Positions 59,417 to 64,000 of a stretch of DNA of 64,000 nt are shown here, piece after piece; within the stretch, counting starts at the first letter, position 1, and every line of letters starts with the position of its first letter. This stretch comes from Helopsaltes ochotensis. Taxonomy: Eukaryota; Chordata; Aves; Passeriformes; Locustellidae. The notes below the pieces were generated by a model. It did no database searches. It was not told where the DNA came from and saw nothing but the letters and a program-made list of their open reading frames with translations. The position numbers and the translations under genes were made by a program. The stretch is from contig VXBM01001575.1 of NCBI GenBank assembly GCA_013400155.1, forward strand, positions 58,950 to 122,949. The letters are read 5' to 3'.

Positions 59417-59653
59417 AAAACCAAAAAGCCCCCCCAAAAAAGCCAAACCAAGCCAAAACAAAACAAAACAAAACAAAAAAAGAAACAAAACAAAAAAACC
59501 TCAACAAACAAACAAAAACAAAAAAACCCCAAAACAAAAACAAAAAGACAAACCAAAGCAAAAAACCCCAACAAACAAACAAAAACAAAAAACCTCAAAA
59601 CCCAAAACCAAACAGCAACAACCACCCCAAAAACCAACAAACAGAAAAACCCC
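59417..59653. repeat. A-rich AAAAC/AAACCCC degenerate repeat, about 240 bp
   Basis: Begins 18 bases after the LTR end and consists almost entirely of A and C with occasional G. The 124-codon minus-strand and 106-codon plus-strand frames arise from it. Confidence 0.92.
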
Positions 59654-61628
59654 TCTCATTTTTAGAAAGAAATTAATTAAGAAAGTTGTTTCTGTTTTTC
59701 ATTTAGCTCCTTAAAAGGAAATGAGTGTTCTCTGGTTTTCTATAGCAAGGAGCAAGCAAAAGGTAGTAGTGAAACTTTTCAAGGAGAATTGGAGGTATTT
59801 CTGCAAAATAAATTAAAATACTGATGTAGCGTGGAAGTGACAGAGAAAGAGAAGAAATACCCAAGACAGTAGTTACAGCTTTGTGGTGATATACTGTATT
59901 TCAGTAAGACTTCACTGAGCTCTTGTAAGACAGATGTCAAGCATTAGATTGGGCTTTCCAGTCCAATTTGCAGCAGTATAAACCCATGACAGGTTTGTGT
60001 TCTCACTGAATATTTGAGTATATAGAAGATGAAGCTGCAGCATACCTGGATTCTTCCTTGTCCTGGGGAAAAAAAAATAACAAATATACAAAAAATTTAC
60101 CTTGTACACGTTCAGATGTGACATTTTCATCCCACAAGAATCAACACATTTTATGTCGTCTTTTCTGTCACCTTGGATGCTCTTCCTGTTATATAAACTA
60201 CCTCTATTTTTTTTAAGATTCTACTGTGATCTGCCATATGCAGCTTTTCTTTTAAATTGTTCCTTTAGTCTTATTGTGAAAGATGCACATCAAAGCTAGA
60301 GTTGTAAAACTGACTAAGCAAGAACAATAGAAAAGCTTGTGTTCAATTAAGATGCAGATTCCAGATTGCTGCATTGCTTGAAAACTGATGTTTCTCTCTT
60401 ATATTAGTACTTATTGAAGGGGGAAAAATACTATCTTAATTACATTTCCAGAACATCTAATTTTAAAAAAGGAACAAGCACTTACAGAGGAAGCAAATTC
60501 AGATGATTTAAGGGTTTTACTCAATATAAATGATAGATAGGATTTTCACCTCTCACATGAGACCTCTTAGCTATTTAAGAAGGACATTCTCTTCAGAGCT
60601 AAAGACAGAAGTGCTTGCCAAAGCTCAGAAATTTGAAATTATGAAACCTTGATGTGATCAGAAGAGGTACAACTGGGGGTACAGTTATGACCAAGTACAT
60701 CAAGTACAGTTACTAGGTCATTAGCTGAGGACATTCAAGAGTATCTCTTTATGCTTCCAGAGAACAAGATGCTTGAAGCCTGTCAAACCAAAAGAAATTG
60801 TTTTTGATAGGAAAACCACAGGTGAGCAGAGATTTGGCTCTTATGTGGTTATATCAAGATTATACAATAGATGAAGAATCCAGTCATTTATATTAACTTT
60901 GAAACAAAACTTGCACTTCCTCCTTTTTATTTATGTCAATATGTAAGATGAATTAGCAGATAGGAGAGGGAAAGCTGGTGACAAATTTTATGAGATTCTT
61001 TAGTACTTCCAGGGATTACTTATTATTTAACTTGTTTGATCACACTGGATTTTGGATCACAGATGTCTCATGAAAAGCCTACATTTGCTGGGACAGCTAT
61101 TTGTAATCAGGATATTCCTTCTGTAATCAGCTCAATGCCATTTTCACAAGATACCTTTCCCCAATAACAGAATTCAGCCTTTATAACCTTCATGCATCTG
61201 TGCACTGATGTGTAGGTTTTGGCATCATCCACTTTCCTTTCCCCAAAGGCAGAATGAAGTGAAATTTTTTGTGGGGATTTTATTTTTTTTCTGCAAATAT
61301 TATCCCTATGAAGAATAACTGGATTTCAGAAAATTATTAATTGGTGAAGTAGAATGCTTAACAAACACAAACAGGATTGTTATATATATGCATGAGTGTT
61401 GTGTGTATATACAAACACAAGAAAGTATTAATTTACAATAATATTGATTTAGTACTGAAAGTACAAGTGTATTATTAGACTTTTATGCTAAATCCATTCT
61501 GTACACATGAGCAAAAGGATATTGACATTGCAGGCACTTCTTTCCTTGCCACTTGTCAGATCTTTAGCTTTATAGAGAACTGAGTGAAAATGCATATCAA
61601 TTAGTTAGATCCATGCTATGTGTTGAGG
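59654..61628. other. Intergenic AT-rich DNA
   Basis: No gene, RNA or mobile element recognised. Confidence 0.5.
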
Positions 61629-62078
61629 GCTGCCTGCAGCTCTGGAATCTTCAGCATGGGAAAGGCAGGGAAAGGCTGACAACTGTTTAGCCTGGAAAAG
61701 AGAAAGATTTAGGGCGACCTTACAACAGTCTTCTAAGACCTAAAGGAAACTGACAAGAAATATAGGAATAGGCTTTTTAGCAGGCTCTGTGACCAGACAA
61801 GGAGTAATGGTTATAAAATAGAAGAGGGTAGATCTAGATTGGATTTAAGGAAGAAATGTATTCTTGTGAGAGTGGTGAGGCCCTGGCACAGATGGCCCAG
61901 AGAAATTGTGGCTGCCCTATCCCTGTAAGTGTTCAAGGCCAGGTTGGATGGTTCTCTGAGCAACCTGGTCTAGTCGAAGGTGCCCTTGCCCATGGCATGT
62001 GGTTGAAACTGGAAGTTTTTGAAGGTTTCTTGCAATCCAAACCATTCCATGATTCTGTGATTCTGTGATCCTGTGACA
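61629..62078 (+). mobile_element. CR1 LINE 3' portion, about 450 bp
   Basis: A sense CR1: 'CAGGCTCTGTGACCAGACAA', 'GAGAGTGGTGAGGCCCTGGC', 'GTGTTCAAGGCCAGGTTGGA', and four terminal octamers (GATTCTGT GATTCTGT GATCCTGT after CCAT) ending at about 62078. 5'-truncated at about 61629. The 70-codon frame is incidental. Confidence 0.93.
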
Positions 62079-63528
62079 TAGGAGTTAGTGTTATAGTCAT
62101 TAGCTAAATTTAACCAAAATATCTCCAACACCCTAAAGAAAATGAGTTAGGTTGCAATTTCTTTTAAAAGTGTTTTTTTTTAGAAAAGAAGCTGGAAACA
62201 CACAAGGGACTTCTCTTCAAGAGCTAAAGTGTGACAAAACTATGTCTACCTGTGTAAAGTTTGAAAAACATGGGGGCAGAAGCTCTCAGGACTCCAGTTC
62301 TACTGCTGCTACACTGGAAGATGGAATGCTTTATCACATGCAAACTCTACTTATTCTCTTTAGTTTCTGGAAAGAATTAGAGCTGTTATGCTATGAGGAT
62401 TTCATGCAGATATCCCTGCCTTCATGATACACAGGATTTCTGGCAGGGTGGAACAAATGTGAAACAGGCAGAACCTGTTTAACAGCAAGGGTCTATGAAA
62501 ACATACATGAGTAGGGATATTTTAAAAGATTGATAAAATTACACCTCCTTGCCTTGAGGTAAAAGATTGTCTTTTTTTGTTCTCCATCATATTCAGTTTT
62601 CGGTAATAAAATGGACCGTTTGCAACATTGCCACAGGGTAAGACTATTCCAATAAATCTAAAAAAGATGTTTATCCCAGGGTGTTTCTGCTATACAGCAG
62701 AACTATCAAAACCATAATTAAAGCAAATAAAATAAATTTTAAAAAGAGCCAAATTGAACTTGGAAACTTTACAGAACAACAATTGCACTATAAAAACAAT
62801 ACAAAATGTTCTTAATCTGGACAAGTTGTCTAGAAATCTTTACTAGAATGAGAAATACTTTTGCTAATTGTTCTTTAAAGAAAGAAAATATCTATGTCTT
62901 AAATTAAGCGTTTCACAGAAGGGGAAAGGGAACTCAAAATTCTGAAATTAAAGAATAATTTTCCCCGGATTAATTTAAATGTATTAAATTGAACCAAGAG
63001 AAATGGGCTTATAGGGAATATTGATGGGTGAGAAAAAAATGAAATATTTACACCTTGCTTTCCTTTCTATTTCCACCCTGTGACATGCTTAATAGACAAT
63101 TAATTAAATATATCTGGAAAATAACAGGATTATTGACATTTTTCAATAAACAGTGAATATTTGATTATTCTAGCACAGAAAATTCTACTACAATATCATT
63201 AGTGTAATATGTTACATAATTTATTATGAATAAACCATAATATACAAATAAATTTTGTCATATTTAACTGCAGTATGCAGACACTCAACTTTTTGATTGT
63301 TTATTATAAGTAACTGAATAGTAAACCTCTTGTCTTTACCTTTTCCAAGTTGTCTCCATCAATTATTCAGTTTGAATTTTTCCCTGCTTTCGGGATAAAA
63401 GTGTTTAATGAGAGAATTTTTTAATAAAAGGAGCTTAGCCAGTGTTTCAGATGTATTTACATATCAAATTCATCAAAAATATAGGTGAGTTTGGGGACCA
63501 TCCATCCTATTTTTAATTGCAGAATTAT
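62079..63528. other. Intergenic AT-rich DNA
   Basis: The frame at 62152-62427 (91 codons) lies in a slightly less AT-rich patch and has no recognisable family. Nothing else recognised. Confidence 0.45.
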
Positions 63529-63745
63529 AGAATATATTGATTTGGAAGGGATCCTCAAGGATCATCTGATCTAACTCCCTCTTCCTTGCATGACTACCTT
63601 CAACTAAACCCTCTGACTAAGAGCATTGTCCAGACATTCCTTGAACTCCAACAAGCTTCACTGCTGGCTCTAAAATTGAGCCCTGGGGAAACCCACAAAG
63701 TGACAGGTTGCCAGCCTCATGTAAGCCCATCAAAATATATAAAAT
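63529..63745 (-). mobile_element. CR1 LINE 3' end, diverged subfamily
   Basis: An antisense CR1: GAATTATAGAATATATTGA (terminal octamers, diverged), 'GGAAGGGATCCTCAAGGATC', 'AGAGCATTGTCCAGACATTC', and 'TTGAGCCCTGGGGAAACCC' further in. The sequence between the first and second halves is shorter than usual, so there is probably an internal deletion near 63660. Confidence 0.78.
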
Positions 63746-63771
63746 AGACTTCCAGAACATAAGGAAAAGGT

Positions 63772-63818
63772 TGATAATAATAATCATAATAATTATTATT
63801 GATAATAATAATAATAAA
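63772..63818. repeat. (AAT)n-rich microsatellite
   Basis: Interrupted ATA/AAT units with a central ATTATTATT in the opposite sense. Confidence 0.85.
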
Positions 63819-64000
63819 GAATTGAATCCTAATAACATATAGCATGAACTCAATGTTATCTTGAATGGTGGAATTCAATGACATTATTTCAGTCAGTGTA
63901 CATAAGGCTTTGTCAAGGAGTCCTTCATCCTTACCTCCTGATTTATTGTCTTTTTCTTGTGTCCAGGAGGATCTTCTATAGAGATCAAATGCCAGAGTCT
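63819..64000. other. Window end, unassigned
   Basis: The stretch 63900-64000 is less AT-rich and could be the edge of another CR1 piece, but I cannot place it. Confidence 0.3.

Noticed and set aside
59266..59714. Frames of 124 (minus) and 106 (plus) codons
   Set aside because: They run through the AAAAC-rich tract. Lys/Pro/Gln- and Phe/Val/Leu-rich products are composition artefacts.

Overview
The window looks like a piece of a bird nuclear genome, probably a gene desert or a very large intron. It is AT-rich throughout. I found no protein-coding gene that I can support, no tRNA or rRNA, no CRISPR array and no bacterial-type operon. The bird assignment rests on the repeats. There are 13 pieces of CR1 LINE, most ending in the CR1 3' octamer repeats (ATTCTATG-like). 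There are three copies of one avian-type endogenous retrovirus LTR family and one compact LTR of a different kind. I recognised no L1, Alu or other mammalian-type SINE. These calls come from remembered family features, not from a database search. I cannot name the species.

Layout. 1-4.5 kb: a CR1 3' piece and a near-complete antisense LTR (3951-4502) in unique AT-rich DNA. 6.8-9.7 kb: the densest repeat block, with a long CR1, a compact LTR next to a GC-rich open frame of unknown origin, a long (AAAGG)n tract and an (AAACC)n tract. 10-20 kb: mostly unique, with a possible decayed LTR promoter near 10.5 kb, a CR1 at 12.1 kb, a long (TTTTG)n tract and an A-rich AAAAC tract. 20-30 kb: a CR1, an LTR fragment, then about 8 kb with no mobile element I recognise. 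30-35.5 kb: four CR1 pieces and a 166-bp near-identical duplication. 35.5-46 kb: about 10.5 kb without recognised mobile elements, holding a weak candidate two-exon transcript (about 38.98-40.19 kb) and a 110-base poly(A). 46-64 kb: four more CR1 3' pieces, an isolated CR1 ORF2 fragment and a near-complete sense LTR (58785-59399).

I see no genes working together here. What is functionally plausible is limited to leftover LTR promoter and polyadenylation signals, possible non-coding transcript exons, and possible distal regulatory sequence in the repeat-poor stretches. None of these can be shown from sequence alone. The best second-look items are the 166-bp duplication whose upstream copy sits between 11-bp direct repeats, the candidate transcript at 39-40 kb, the GC-rich ORF with a consensus splice donor beside the 7.7-8.05 kb LTR, and the single N in the middle of each of the three longest simple repeats. 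I did not find a convincing new biological system.
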